Origin: JAIVJZ01 sp035296385
GTDB lineage: Bacteria; Acidobacteriota; Blastocatellia; Pyrinomonadales; Pyrinomonadaceae
Reading direction: 5' to 3'
DNA length: 42,133 bases
Assembly (NCBI GenBank): GCA_035296385.1
Contig: DATHBB010000091.1
Span: 1 to 42,133, forward strand
A program made the position numbers and the translations under genes. Shown here one piece after another: positions 41,933-42,133 of this stretch. The notes beneath the pieces were generated by a model. It made no database searches, was not told where the DNA came from, and saw only the letters and a program-made list of their open reading frames with translations. How positions within the stretch are numbered: the first letter of the stretch is position 1; each line of letters opens with the position of its first letter.

Positions 41933-42133
41933 ATGAACGGGTTGAAGATCACCGTCTGCTACGTCGGGTCGAGTTTGCTCGCGCCGCTCAAGCAGGCCGA
42001 GCGCGAGATCGAGCGCGCGTATGCGCTCGGCTTGCGGGTCGCGGCTTACAACTTCGGCGCGCCGCTGGACGAAACGCAGTGGACGGAGATCGAGCGCGAA
42101 CTCGCCGCGTCGCAAATAATCTTCGTCATACAC
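41933..42133 (+). CDS. BchH-like N-terminal gene, cut by the window edge
   Basis: Only 67 codons are visible. The reading MNGLKITVCYVGSSLLAPLK, then AYALGLRVAAYNFG and IIFVIH, fits the alternating strand-helix start of the BchH/ChlH N-terminal (DUF3479-type) domain. The start ATG lies 85 bases after the C-terminal-half gene on the same strand. It either encodes the missing N-terminal half or a full-length second BchH; the window cannot decide. No strong Shine-Dalgarno was seen. Confidence 0.6.
   Translation, partial: MNGLKITVCYVGSSLLAPLKQAEREIERAYALGLRVAAYNFGAPLDETQWTEIERELAASQIIFVIH

Overview
The window is 42 kb of a GC-rich chromosome. It looks like an acidobacterium of the Blastocatellia/Chloracidobacterium kind. 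This is an inference from the gene mix: paired secreted M16 peptidases, long secreted proteins of no known family, a UPF0104-type flippase, UbiD, and a magnesium-chelatase cluster at the right end. That cluster holds an AAA+/VWA motor subunit and pieces of the BchH catalytic subunit. Phototrophic Chloracidobacterium-type bacteria make bacteriochlorophyll, so the cluster points that way, but no other pigment gene is in view.

Layout. (1) 60-1745: secreted Xaa-Pro aminopeptidase. (2) 8955-1968, minus strand: a tightly coupled three-gene envelope operon with 4-base overlaps, encoding a secreted protein of unknown function, an alkaline-phosphatase-superfamily phosphodiesterase and a flippase/FtsX-permease fusion. 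(3) 9253-13603: a GT39-type glycosyltransferase, an FHA-TM-trypsin fusion and a thioredoxin-like [2Fe-2S] protein. (4) 13813-17624: an active/inactive M16 peptidase pair and a HEAT protein. (5) 17763-20809: UbiD-family decarboxylase plus FAD monooxygenase. (6) 20825-27869: NtrB-like histidine kinase, PilD, PBP4-type carboxypeptidase, GT2 and TolC. (7) 28549-32357: gap, pgk, tpiA, secG and tRNA-Leu(GAG).

(8) 32350-35575: a compact AT-richer island directly 3' of tRNA-Leu. It is bounded by a 10-base direct repeat of the tRNA 3' end. It carries three overlapping genes: an unrecognised protein, a small zinc-ribbon-like protein, and an Fe(II)/2-oxoglutarate dioxygenase of the TauD/gamma-butyrobetaine hydroxylase type fused to a glycine-rich N-terminal region. 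No integrase is present. This is my best candidate for an undescribed system, possibly a conflict or defence cassette (inference). A terminator just beyond the right repeat looks like the original tRNA terminator, displaced by the insertion.

(9) 35712-42133: a secreted PPC-like protein, a VTT/TVP38-type membrane protein, the AAA+/VWA chelatase subunit, a free-standing C-terminal half of BchH, and then the start of a BchH-like N-terminal gene running off the edge. If the last gene encodes only the N-terminal half, bchH is split with its halves in reversed order.

Throughout, intergenic gaps hold long imperfect hairpins whose arms are built from repeated short words. At least three word families are visible (CCGCAGAGACGCAGAG, GAACGATGAACGATGAA, GTGACAAGTGACGGGTGAC / AGAGGTCAGAGGTCAG). 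Two of them abut the pgk and tpiA start codons in place of a ribosome binding site.
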